From NCBI RefSeq assembly GCF_030009775.1, contig NZ_JASCTH010000052.1:1-33192 (forward strand): DNA of 33,192 nucleotides. Direction: 5' to 3'. Below are positions 1 through 7,663 of this stretch, piece by piece; the first letter of the stretch is position 1; the number at the start of each line of letters is the position of its first letter. Under the pieces are notes generated by a model, which saw only the letters and a program-made list of their open reading frames with translations, was not told where the DNA came from and did no database searches. The stretch comes from Actinoplanes sandaracinus (GTDB taxonomy: Bacteria; Actinomycetota; Actinomycetes; Mycobacteriales; Micromonosporaceae). Position numbers and translations under genes: made by a program.

Positions 1-120
1 GCTGTCGCCGCAACACTCAACAACCGACCACGTAAGACACTCGGCTGGCAAACCCCCGCCGAGGCCATGAACGAGCAGCTACTGTCAGTACAAAGCAGCG
101 TTGTTGCGACGACCGGTTGA
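1..120 (+). CDS. IS30-family transposase, C-terminal end (runs in from left edge)
   Basis: Frame 1 is open from the first base and stops at 118-120. The last 39 residues include LNNRPRKTLGWQTPAEAMNE and end in VATTG, the characteristic C-terminus of actinobacterial IS30-family DDE transposases. In these elements the end of the gene lies close to or inside the terminal inverted repeat, so the right end of the element is probably near base 121; the left end is outside the window. The enzyme would cut and join IS ends with a DDE active site, whose residues are not visible here. Whether the full copy is intact cannot be judged. Confidence 0.85.
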   Translation, partial: AVAATLNNRPRKTLGWQTPAEAMNEQLLSVQSSVVATTG

Positions 121-177
121 ATACGGGCAGCGCACTACCGAGACGCATGCGATCAAGCCTGCGATGACGGAGGCACA

Positions 178-1089
178 ATGACCAGCCACGAGTGGTGGCA
201 CAACGCCGACCTGCGCATGGCGACGGCGGTCGGTGACGGGTGGCGGCTCTTCAACGACCTGTATCTGCGCACCCAGACGGATGCGGAGTTGCTGGCACGG
301 ACCCGGCGCATCAGGCTCGCCCAATCGCTCACGCACGCCGCGCGCACCGAACACTTCGCGCCGCGTCTCGCCGACCGGCGGATCACCGCGGAGAACGCGG
401 AGGCCACTATCCAGATCAACATGTCGACCGCGACGACCGGCGACGCGGCCTTCCTGACCGACGAGTCAGCCGCGTGTTCCCGGAGATGCTTGGCAGTGTG
501 CGCCTCGACCGGCCTGCGCGCACGGGAATCGCACGCCCGGTACCGCCTGGCCGACACCCTCCGCCTCCGCGTCCAGCCCGACCGCGAGTCCGGCGGGACC
601 GACCATGGCGACCGCCAGGAGCGCTATCGATGCGGCGAGGCGTCGCGGAGATCGCTTGATGTCTGTCGTGAGGTGCTTCACCGTGGCGTTGCCGCCGGTC
701 CGTCGCCGCGGTCTACCCCGCCGCCCCGGACGAGCTCGCGGCGAGCCGTAGCATCCACGGATGCAACAGATCTTGCGGGCTGCCGGCCTCGAGTCACACA
801 GCGCCAAGCAGTACAGCGTCCACGACGAGACGGTGATCGTGGTGGACGTCGCCGGAGACGCTCAGCAGATGTGGCGCTCCGCGCGCGCCGGTCTGACGGA
901 CCACTACCCGGTCCTCGCCCTGCCGTCGTTTCTGGTCACAGACTCCGATTTCCACCACGCCATCACTCCCGGCCAGCTGATTGCCCAAGCGGCGACCTTC
1001 GACGTCGAGGCCTATCTGACGCGGCAACCGGGGTCACCGATGCCTGGTGCGCGCAATCGGGACCCGGAGATCCTCGGCACCGGCGATGA
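178..1089 (+). pseudogene. Unrecognised reading frame, plausible only in its first ~95 codons
   Basis: An ATG at 178 is preceded by GGAGG at a good distance (GGAGG-CACA-ATG), and the first ~95 residues look like a helical soluble protein: it opens MTSHEWWHNADLRMATAVGD and continues through a basic helix (LLARTRRIRLAQSL). From about base 465 the frame becomes rich in Arg, Cys and Ser and no longer looks coding; it then runs antisense-like into the start of the DUF4253 gene at 761. In the +2 frame from about 470 a more natural stretch appears (RVFPEMLGSVRLDRPA), so a frameshift near 470 is possible. No family was recognised. It lies directly behind an IS30 element, a common place for truncated genes. 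Confidence 0.35.
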
Positions 1090-1456
1090 GGGCTACGACC
1101 TCGCCGGGTACGACGTGGCGTCGTTCGGCGAGCCCGAAGTACTGGTCATCGTCCCTCGGCCGGAGCCGTGGGCGGCGTTCGCGTACCTGGACGCGTACGC
1201 CTCCTTGATGGGGGTGGAATCTGAGCTGATGACGGGCGCGGCCCATCAGTGGTGGGAGCGATACGGGGCGGTTCCCACCGTCATCGGCCTCGCCTGCGGG
1301 TTCACGGTATCGCGCCCGCCCACCGAGCTGGCCGACGCCGAGCGGCTTGCGGCCGAACACGTGGCCATCGCGGGGTTGACGGCAGGTACATCAATACGCG
1401 CCTATGCGCGTGCGCTCATGCAGCTGGATCACTGGACCCTGTACAACCGCCCGTGA
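761..1456 (+). CDS. DUF4253 domain-containing protein
   Basis: A 231-residue soluble protein. The C-terminal ~110 residues match the pattern of DUF4253: a beta strand with LVIVPRPEPWAAFAYLD, then QWWERYGAVPTVIG, then the RPPT....A..LAAEHVAI block and a terminal helix ending in LDHWTLYNRP. The function of DUF4253 is not known; the proteins are common singletons in actinomycetes and resemble SMI1/KNR4-like immunity-type proteins only loosely. The N-terminal half has no recognised domain. No strong ribosome binding site is visible before the ATG at 761; in-frame GTG codons near 838 are alternatives. It is convergent with the HerA-like gene, with 64 bases between the two stops and no convincing terminator. 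Confidence 0.75.
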   Translation: MQQILRAAGLESHSAKQYSVHDETVIVVDVAGDAQQMWRSARAGLTDHYPVLALPSFLVTDSDFHHAITPGQLIAQAATFDVEAYLTRQPGSPMPGARNRDPEILGTGDEGYDLAGYDVASFGEPEVLVIVPRPEPWAAFAYLDAYASLMGVESELMTGAAHQWWERYGAVPTVIGLACGFTVSRPPTELADAERLAAEHVAIAGLTAGTSIRAYARALMQLDHWTLYNRP

Positions 1457-1520
1457 GCCAGGCGCGGCAGCGAATGGCCGAGCCCTGCCATTGCATGGTC
1501 GGGTCTTCGTAGACCCTCAG

Positions 1521-4500
1521 CTATTGGTCGTTGCGAGCCCGGATGAGGACCTCCTCGGTCGTGAGCGGACTGCGGGGGTGATGGGTCAGCGAGAGCGGCG
1601 TTCTGATCTTGCGCGGTGCTGTGCCTTGGGTGGCGAGGTAGAACTCGCCGACGCCAAGTCGGGAGATGTCGGGCACGTCGCCGCCCTTGGCTTTCGCCAT
1701 CTCGCGGACCGCCTCGATCTGGATGGGGCTGTTCAGCAGACCGTACAGCTGCGTTGCAGAGTTGCCTGGTATGCGGTTGTGCAGGCTTTTAGGAGCCTGC
1801 GTCGCGAAGATCAGCCCGAGGCCGTACTTGCGGGCCTGCGCGGCCAGCATCAGGGTGCTCTGCGTGCAGGCGGTCATCGGGCTAGCCGGCGCCAGGGTTT
1901 GCGCCTCGTCCATGACGAGGAGGCCGAGCAGCGGCCGGTCGCCGGCTGGATGCTGCTTGATCCAGGAGAACAGTGCCATCTGGAGTTGGTTGACGAAGGT
2001 CTGGCGTACGGCATCCGATGGCAGGCCCACCATGCTGATCACCGAGATCCGGGCACGTTTGCCGGTGGGCGGGGTCAGCAGCACCCCGGCGTCCAGCGGG
2101 GTGCCGTCGCCGCCGAAGAGTGGGTCGTTCACCATCTCGGCGGTCAGGGTCTGCGCCAGGCCGACAGCGATCTTGTCGGCGCCGTCGATGTCGATCGTTC
2201 CGTCAGGCAGTGCGGCCAGGGTGTCGATGAGACCTTGCAGGCGGGTGCCGCCCTGCCGGCCGTAGAGTTCGACGGCCCTGCGCAGCACGGCACGTCCGGC
2301 GTGTGCTTTGGCGGCCCGCCCCGTGACCAGGGCTCGTGGTATGAGCGCCGCGACGGCCGCCTCCACCGCCTCGTGGAACTCGTCTTCATCATCGAGGACG
2401 CTCGGGAAGTCCGGCAACGGCTGGAGACTCAGCGGCCGGCCGGACGAACGCCGTGGCGTCCAGACGACGACGTCGGTGTGCGCGAGGTAGTCGGCGGCCT
2501 TCTCCTGGTCGCCCGTTCGCCAGGCCTGTGGCGGCTCGGGCCATCCGTCGCCGAGCCGGGCCAGGTCGTTGTTGGGGTCCAGCACGATCGCGGACACGCC
2601 GTGCAGGGCGCACTCCTCCACGATGCGCCTGATGAGGACAGTCTTGCCGGAACCCGACCCGGCGAAGATGATGGCATGCTTGCGTAGCGCCTCAAGGGGG
2701 ATGGTGACCGGCGTGTCGTTGCTGCCGTCGTCGTAGCCGACCGAGAAGTGTGGAACGTCGTCGTGCGCGGCGCGCAGTCCCGGCACCCATTCGCCGGCGT
2801 CGGCCAGCGCGTCCTCGAGGAACTTGAGGTCGCGGGTCGGCTTCCGCTGCATCAGCCAGCCGCGTAGTTCCATCGGGGCCTCGTCGAGCATGACCTGGAG
2901 AGCGGACAGGATGCTCAGGTCCTCGGCGTCCAGCGGAAGGGTTGCCCTCACCTTGGTGAGTTCCGTGCGTGTCGTCTCGCCTTGTGACCATTTCGCGTTC
3001 CGGAGCATGTAGAGGTTGCGTTTGCCCGTCGTGGTCTCGGCTGCCGCGGCGATCCGCGCCTTCTTCAGGCGGGAGAGCGCGCCGTTGAAATGGTGCTCGT
3101 CGCTCACCGCACGGAAGCACCAGTGGACCTGGTCATCAGTTTCGTCGTTGAGAGTCAACCGGAGTCGCGCGTGCAGAGCCGGATGGGCGCCGGGAGGTGG
3201 GTCCACCCTGAACCCTCCGCCGGCCTCCCCGCGTTCCAGGACCCATGCCGTCAGCCCAGCGACAAGCAGAGCCGGCATCAATCTGTCCTCCGCGCGGCCT
3301 TCGAGGGGGGTGAGGTCGTCCGCGGCCAGCTTGAGCTCGGCGAACCATTCGTCGAACCGCGCTATCTCATCAGCGGAGACTGCGACCGGAATCGGTGCCG
3401 GCGGCCGCGACCGTGGCCCGGTCGGTGCCGGGTCGCCGATGGTGGCGAGCAGTTCGACGCGGTCGTCGGTGATGCAGGCACGGATGTGTTCATCGATTCT
3501 GATCAGCAGCTCGCGTGGGGTGAACGGTCCGGCATTGGCGAACGCCTCCGGCAGAATGGGCCACGTGCCGAACGGTGGATCGAATCCGATCTCGGCGAAC
3601 CGGGTGCGAAACCGCTTTTCGATGATCTTCTCGGTGAGCGCCTTGTCCTTGATCCGGTAGAGCTGGGTGGTCTGACGGAACCGGTCGGGCACCGTGGCGA
3701 CGGCGACGCGGGTGAGAATCTTCCATGTGCCGGGCAGGCAGGCGATCACGGTAAGGGTGCGGCGGGTCTGCTCGCGAAGAGACATGAGCCCGTCGGCCAA
3801 CTGCGCCAGCGTCCGGGCGTCCTCCGGCCGCAGGTGTGTAGTCTTGCCAGTTGGGTCGGCCTCGAAGTCGAACAGTGCGACCAGAGTGTCGATCTGGTCG
3901 ATGGCGATGACCGAGGGCCCGGTCAGCGCTAGCAAGCGGGAGATCTCCTGCACGATCAGCCGTGCCGGTCGTGCTGCTCGGCGCAGTCCCCACGCATCGC
4001 GTTCGCCCGGTTCGGTCTCCTCGCCGGAGAGGAAGTACGTTTCGGCGATGTACTGGTGGCCGATGTCAGTTGAGGCGCTCAGGGCCAGCGCCCGCGCGGT
4101 CACTTGACTGCTGCGGGCGACCTGACGGTCGTACTGGGTGAGTCCCCTGATGAAGTCGTCGAGTGCGGCGCGGGTCAGTTCGGACTCGCCCATGACCGCC
4201 CGTCGTGCCGTGCGCGGAATGGCGATCATCGCCGACAGCCTGCGCAGCAGCAGACCCAGCTGGGTCTGGCGGCTGCCGGGCACCGGCCGGGAGAGGCCGT
4301 CCAGGATGGCGGCCAGCACGCTGTCCCAGAACGTCTCCGCGTCGAGCATGCTCACCAGGAAGAAGTAGCCGCCCTTCTCGTGCACCTGCTGTCGCACCGA
4401 GCCGAGCAGGTGGGTCTTGCCGGATCCACCCTGTCCCTGCATCACCAGGCCGATCGGGCTGCCGGCAGGACTCGACGCCGCTTCGCCTATACCGGCCGCG

Positions 4501-4625
4501 ACCTCCCGCAGGACGGGAACGTGCAGGCCTTCGACGTGAAAGGGCTGAGGCCTCCACAGGTCGTCGGGTACCGGCGCCCAGTCGAAGCGCAGCGAGGCGA
4601 GCGCCTTGCGTTCCGCGTCCTCCAT
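1521..4625 (-). CDS. Dual P-loop ATPase: N-terminal AAA-like domain plus C-terminal HerA/DUF87-like domain
   Basis: A 1034-residue protein starting at the ATG at 4625, whose A is shared with the stop of the upstream gene (TGATG). The open frame continues upstream to 4826, but that part is Arg-rich antisense of the neighbour. Domain 1 (about 30-400): Walker A GQGGSGKT at 64-71, Walker B-like SVIAIDQID at 238-246. Middle (about 420-620): a region with a dispersed winged-helix look (HFNGALSRLKKARI), unassigned. Domain 2 (about 625-1020): Walker A AGSGSGKT at 655-662, then VLDPNNDL at 681-688, Walker B GLLVMDEAQT at 901-910 and IFATQAPKSL at 939-948, the layout of HerA/FtsK-type DNA-pumping ATPases (DUF87). 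By family knowledge it would form a ring motor acting on DNA. Last gene of a three-gene operon. Two ATPases in one chain is unusual for the simpler HerA partners of nuclease defence systems. The function is inferred; no nuclease motif was seen in it. Confidence 0.85.
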   Translation of the reverse strand: MEDAERKALASLRFDWAPVPDDLWRPQPFHVEGLHVPVLREVAAGIGEAASSPAGSPIGLVMQGQGGSGKTHLLGSVRQQVHEKGGYFFLVSMLDAETFWDSVLAAILDGLSRPVPGSRQTQLGLLLRRLSAMIAIPRTARRAVMGESELTRAALDDFIRGLTQYDRQVARSSQVTARALALSASTDIGHQYIAETYFLSGEETEPGERDAWGLRRAARPARLIVQEISRLLALTGPSVIAIDQIDTLVALFDFEADPTGKTTHLRPEDARTLAQLADGLMSLREQTRRTLTVIACLPGTWKILTRVAVATVPDRFRQTTQLYRIKDKALTEKIIEKRFRTRFAEIGFDPPFGTWPILPEAFANAGPFTPRELLIRIDEHIRACITDDRVELLATIGDPAPTGPRSRPPAPIPVAVSADEIARFDEWFAELKLAADDLTPLEGRAEDRLMPALLVAGLTAWVLERGEAGGGFRVDPPPGAHPALHARLRLTLNDETDDQVHWCFRAVSDEHHFNGALSRLKKARIAAAAETTTGKRNLYMLRNAKWSQGETTRTELTKVRATLPLDAEDLSILSALQVMLDEAPMELRGWLMQRKPTRDLKFLEDALADAGEWVPGLRAAHDDVPHFSVGYDDGSNDTPVTIPLEALRKHAIIFAGSGSGKTVLIRRIVEECALHGVSAIVLDPNNDLARLGDGWPEPPQAWRTGDQEKAADYLAHTDVVVWTPRRSSGRPLSLQPLPDFPSVLDDEDEFHEAVEAAVAALIPRALVTGRAAKAHAGRAVLRRAVELYGRQGGTRLQGLIDTLAALPDGTIDIDGADKIAVGLAQTLTAEMVNDPLFGGDGTPLDAGVLLTPPTGKRARISVISMVGLPSDAVRQTFVNQLQMALFSWIKQHPAGDRPLLGLLVMDEAQTLAPASPMTACTQSTLMLAAQARKYGLGLIFATQAPKSLHNRIPGNSATQLYGLLNSPIQIEAVREMAKAKGGDVPDISRLGVGEFYLATQGTAPRKIRTPLSLTHHPRSPLTTEEVLIRARNDQ

Positions 4626-5257
4626 CACACCCCGATCGCCAGCAGATGGTTGTCCTGCCCGCCGACGCGCAGGGCGGCTTCGATGTCCGCTTCGGTCAGC
4701 AGCCTGCGGCTCGGCTCGGGCGTGACATCGACGCCTTCCTCGTTGACGAGCCGGCGCAGGGCGTCGTCGAGGTCCTCGCGGGACACGTCGGCGAAGAACG
4801 GCCGCAACCGTCGCAGGCTCACCCATGCCTTCGGCTCGTCGGCGAGGGCGTCGTACGCGCTGATAATTCGCAGACGAAGTTCCTGCTGGGCCGGGGCGCG
4901 GAGGTCGGCCGCCGCGAAGAGTTCCCCGAGGTTCGCACAGCCGGCCCGAGTAAGGATGCGACCGCGAAGCGCGGCGTGCAGCGCCGTCAGCGCACTGCCG
5001 AGCGCGCCCGCGCCCCGCAGCTTGAAGTCCAGGTCTTTGCGTACTCTGCGCCAGCCCTCGTCGGTCAGGAGCAGAGTGTTTGTGCTTCCACTTCTCCGGC
5101 TGGCGATGAACTTCAGATCCATGAGGTTCTCGCGCTGCGCCTTGCGGACGTTCAACCCGTACTTCTCGGTCAGTTCGGTGTTGAGCACCTCCCTGGCCTC
5201 AACCATGAGCACCAGGAGAATCGCGCCTTCCGAAGCTGTCATGTCGTCGTCAGCCAT
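4625..5257 (-). CDS. Winged-helix protein of the HerA-like operon
   Basis: A 210-residue, soluble, helix-rich protein. Residues about 10-75 have the pattern of a MarR/PadR-like winged helix: a helix EGAILLVLMVEAREVLNTEL, then ELTEKYGLNVRKAQRENLMDLKFI (helix-turn-helix) and a wing ending in TLLLTDEGWRRV. The rest is helical with no enzyme motif (for example LRRLRPFFADVSREDLDDAL near 150). It starts at an ATG inside the end of the upstream gene (ATGGCTGA, 8-base overlap) and its stop overlaps the ATG of the HerA-like gene by one base, so the three proteins are very likely made in a fixed ratio. It may be a DNA-binding or adaptor subunit for the ATPases; that is inference. No exact family name is claimed. 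Confidence 0.8.
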   Translation of the reverse strand: MADDDMTASEGAILLVLMVEAREVLNTELTEKYGLNVRKAQRENLMDLKFIASRRSGSTNTLLLTDEGWRRVRKDLDFKLRGAGALGSALTALHAALRGRILTRAGCANLGELFAAADLRAPAQQELRLRIISAYDALADEPKAWVSLRRLRPFFADVSREDLDDALRRLVNEEGVDVTPEPSRRLLTEADIEAALRVGGQDNHLLAIGV

Positions 5258-7394
5258 GGTCGTTTCCTTCTGTCAGAGCCGGGGTTCCGTCGCAGTGCAT
5301 GCCGAAGGCGCGTAGCCGCCGGACTTCTTCGGCGGCCGTCGCGTCGTCACCGCAGCCGGCCATGAGCAGGGCTAGCAGGCGGTCCACGGCGTGCGGCGTT
5401 CCGGCATCCACCTCGGCACGCAGCGCCGCTTCGTCGCCCAGTTCGAACAGCAGCGAGGTCAGCCGGTCGGCGGCGGACGCTGCGCCGGCGGCCAGGTCGG
5501 CCCGCAACCTCGCGATCTCGGCCGCCGGTTCTGCGGTCTCCGCGTCGGTTTGCTGGTCGAGCCAGGTTGCTGCCGCCTGATCGCCCTCCTTCGCGCGGGC
5601 AGCCAGCTCAGTGGAACGCCGAAGAGTTGCCAGCATCTCCGCCAGCAGGTCCGCGGCAAGGCGGTGCCCGGCATTCGCTCGCTCCCGCAACTCCGTCAGC
5701 TCACCGCGCTCGGCGAGCAAGGTGGCGAGATCATCGCCGGCGGTGAGATCGCCCCGGCCGTCCTTCGTACGCAGGTCGAGGCTCTCGCCGCGGTCGTAGA
5801 GCAGATCCCACAGAAGTCGCCGGGCGTTCGCGGCGGTCCGATCGGTCGTGCGTAACGGTTCCGCCCGCTCGCGCAGGGTCATCACTTCGACCAGGGCCGT
5901 CGCCGTTCGGGTGTCTCGCTGTCCACGCACGCCTTCGACCAGCACCGACTCGGCCGCCTCAAGGTCGTCGCGACGGACCAGCAGCAAGGCCAGCTCGATG
6001 CAGGCGCCGCCATCACCGAGGGTCATCAGCCTGCGCAGTGCCCTCGCTTGGAGGCGATACCGCATCCGTGCCGCGGCCGCGTCGCTGAGGCGGCGGATCT
6101 CGTCCCTGCTGTCGAGGCGGTCGATCAGCGCTGTCCAGAGGCTCTCCGGCGGACACTGCGCCCGGTGTTGCGCGCGCAGTTGCTGCGCCAGAAAGTCGGC
6201 GGCCCGGTATCCAGGAGGTGTTCCCGGTCGCTCGCCGGCTTCCCGAGGCAGCGCGGCCAGCGAGGTTTCGTTGATCGGTTGTGCGGCGTACGACGTCACC
6301 TCCATCAGCCATTTCTGCTGGGAGGCGGCCTGTTCCGGCCTGCTCAGGTATCCGGACATGGCTTCGAGAAGCAGATCCGACGGCAAGGGCGAGAGAATGC
6401 CGAGTCGGCGCGCATCCGCTGCCGCCGTGATCGCGGCCCGGGCGTACGGCGGCGCATGTTCCCACCGGCGCATCAGCTCGGGACCGGCGGCGAGCACCTG
6501 AGTCAGGCCGTCGTCGGGTGCGTCAAGCGCGGCCCGGATGGCGCTGTCGGTCGCGGCGAGCCGGCGTGCGCTCAGCTGCTCCTCGGGCCGGAAATAACGT
6601 GGGACGTCGATCTTCTCCGCGAAGAGGAGCAACTCCCGTTCTACCGCGCCGGTGACACGCGAATCCATGCGGGCCGAGTAGTCCTCGAACCACAGCGTGC
6701 CCACGACGATGTGGCCGGCTCGGACCATGCGCGCTACCTGCGGCTTGGTGAGCGCGGGTGTCTGGTCGAAGAAGCGGGCGATCTCGTCGAGCCAGACGAC
6801 GGCGGGGCGGTCCGGCTCGTCGAGGAGGCGGTAGATGTCGCGGGTGTCGGCCGGCTGTGCGAGCCACCACTGCCCGGCTTCGGCGCGGACGGCTTCGTAC
6901 AGTGAGCGCGTTTTTCCCGTCGATGAGCCGCCGATCAGGACGATGAAACAGCCCCGCCGGGTGCCGTCTTCGATCCGTTGACGGAGATCGGGGTCGAAGA
7001 GGCGGGGAACATAGCCCGGCAACGGCCTGATGGTGGCGTTGACGCCGAGTTCGCGTGGCGACACCTCGGTGACCCGGACCAGGCCGGCCTGCCACTCACG
7101 TGACTCGTCGGTGAGCCGTTCCCAGGTCTTCATGATCTCGGCACGCTCGGTGGGTGGCGCATTCAAGGCGTCGAGGAAGCTTTCCAGCACTGGCTTCTGT
7201 GGCGTGCGCTGGCCTTGCAACACCGCGCTCAGTGTGGATCTGCTCAGCGCGCGCCGGTCCCGGGACGCGTGCCGGGTCTGCCGTTCGAAATCACTGAAGG
7301 TAAGACCCGAGCGGTCTTTCTTCAGAGTCAGGAATTTCGCGAACTCTTGCCATGATCCAATTTTGGAAAGATCGAATGTCGGCGCGCTGGTCAG
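5250..7394 (-). CDS. HTH-containing STAND-like P-loop ATPase with helical-repeat C-terminus
   Basis: A 714-residue protein if started at CTG 7394. The nearest standard start, GTG 7223, would cut an N-terminal helix-turn-helix in half. Upstream in frame the protein reads SGLTFSDFERQTRHASRD and ALSRSTLSAVLQGQRTP, the pattern of XRE-like domains in actinomycete ATPases. No ATG, GTG or TTG exists in frame between 7223 and the stop at 7401-7403, but CTG at 7394 has GGGAGGT eight bases before it. P-loop domain: LIGGSSTGKTRS with Walker A at 155-162 and VVWLDEIARFF with Walker B at about 199-205. The final ~300 residues are Ala/Leu/Arg-rich helical repeats, like the TPR-type sensor arms of STAND proteins. 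Known relatives are streptomycete ATP-binding TPR proteins of unknown role. First gene of the operon; likely the sensor or regulator (inference). Confidence 0.8.
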   Translation of the reverse strand: MTSAPTFDLSKIGSWQEFAKFLTLKKDRSGLTFSDFERQTRHASRDRRALSRSTLSAVLQGQRTPQKPVLESFLDALNAPPTERAEIMKTWERLTDESREWQAGLVRVTEVSPRELGVNATIRPLPGYVPRLFDPDLRQRIEDGTRRGCFIVLIGGSSTGKTRSLYEAVRAEAGQWWLAQPADTRDIYRLLDEPDRPAVVWLDEIARFFDQTPALTKPQVARMVRAGHIVVGTLWFEDYSARMDSRVTGAVERELLLFAEKIDVPRYFRPEEQLSARRLAATDSAIRAALDAPDDGLTQVLAAGPELMRRWEHAPPYARAAITAAADARRLGILSPLPSDLLLEAMSGYLSRPEQAASQQKWLMEVTSYAAQPINETSLAALPREAGERPGTPPGYRAADFLAQQLRAQHRAQCPPESLWTALIDRLDSRDEIRRLSDAAAARMRYRLQARALRRLMTLGDGGACIELALLLVRRDDLEAAESVLVEGVRGQRDTRTATALVEVMTLRERAEPLRTTDRTAANARRLLWDLLYDRGESLDLRTKDGRGDLTAGDDLATLLAERGELTELRERANAGHRLAADLLAEMLATLRRSTELAARAKEGDQAAATWLDQQTDAETAEPAAEIARLRADLAAGAASAADRLTSLLFELGDEAALRAEVDAGTPHAVDRLLALLMAGCGDDATAAEEVRRLRAFGMHCDGTPALTEGNDHG

Positions 7395-7402
7395 TGTTAT
7401 CT

Positions 7403-7409
7403 ACCTCCC
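7403..7409 (-). promoter_or_regulatory. Strong ribosome binding site that supports a CTG start
   Basis: On the minus strand this reads GGGAGGT, close to a full anti-16S match. Eight bases (AGATAACA) separate it from CTG at 7394-7392, the ideal distance. It sits in the stop codon region that closes the frame (TAG at 7403-7401), so translation must start downstream of it. The ATA at 7400 is only two bases away and less likely. Confidence 0.6.
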
Positions 7410-7663
7410 GCAGCCGACGCTGGACGTTCCGGGACAGCCTACGAATTCACGCGCGCCCGCGCTATGGCCTGGAGACTAATTCGCTTGATCAAGTGATGCG
7501 GTCCTGTTTCTTCCCGGACCGTCCCATTGGCTCGACCCTGCACATATTCGCTGGTCAATTGGCTTCTATCGGACGGTGAATCCGGTCTGCGCTCCGGATC
7601 ATCGTTGCTTCTTGATCGCTATCAACCGCTCGGTGGCGATCATTCGGATGATTGGAGCCCCTG
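7410..7663. promoter_or_regulatory. Divergent control region between the ATPase operon and the RNase A-like gene
   Basis: About 250 bases, clearly more AT-rich than its surroundings, must hold the promoters of both transcription units. It contains a perfect 10-base palindrome CTTGATCAAG (7484-7493), an inverted repeat TTGAT-CGCT-ATCAA (7612-7625), and a hairpin-capable ATCAT-TCGG-ATGAT (7639-7652) that ends two bases before the GGAG (7654-7657) of the plus-strand gene. The first could be an operator for the HTH of the STAND-like protein; the last could mask the ribosome binding site. No convincing -10/-35 pair was fixed on either strand. Confidence 0.45.

Noticed and set aside
466..681. Minus-strand frame with a signal-peptide-like stretch (RRLAASIALLAVAMVGPAGL)
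   Set aside because: No ribosome binding site before the GTG at 681; the sequence after the hydrophobic part looks like random high-GC translation. At most a fragment of a lost secreted protein.
1404..2687. Long plus-strand frame of 427 codons
   Set aside because: Antisense to the HerA-like gene, whose ATPase motifs fix the coding strand; the plus translation has no domain character.
4626..4826. Upstream in-frame extension of the HerA-like gene
   Set aside because: Arg/Ala-rich translation antisense in character and fully inside the winged-helix gene; the TGATG overlap at 4625 gives a much better start.
1521..7394. Assignment of the ATPase operon to a named defence system such as BREX or Dnd/Dpt
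   Set aside because: No methylase, phosphatase-like, helicase or DNA nuclease gene is present, and the STAND-like protein and the winged-helix protein do not match the parts of those systems as I know them.
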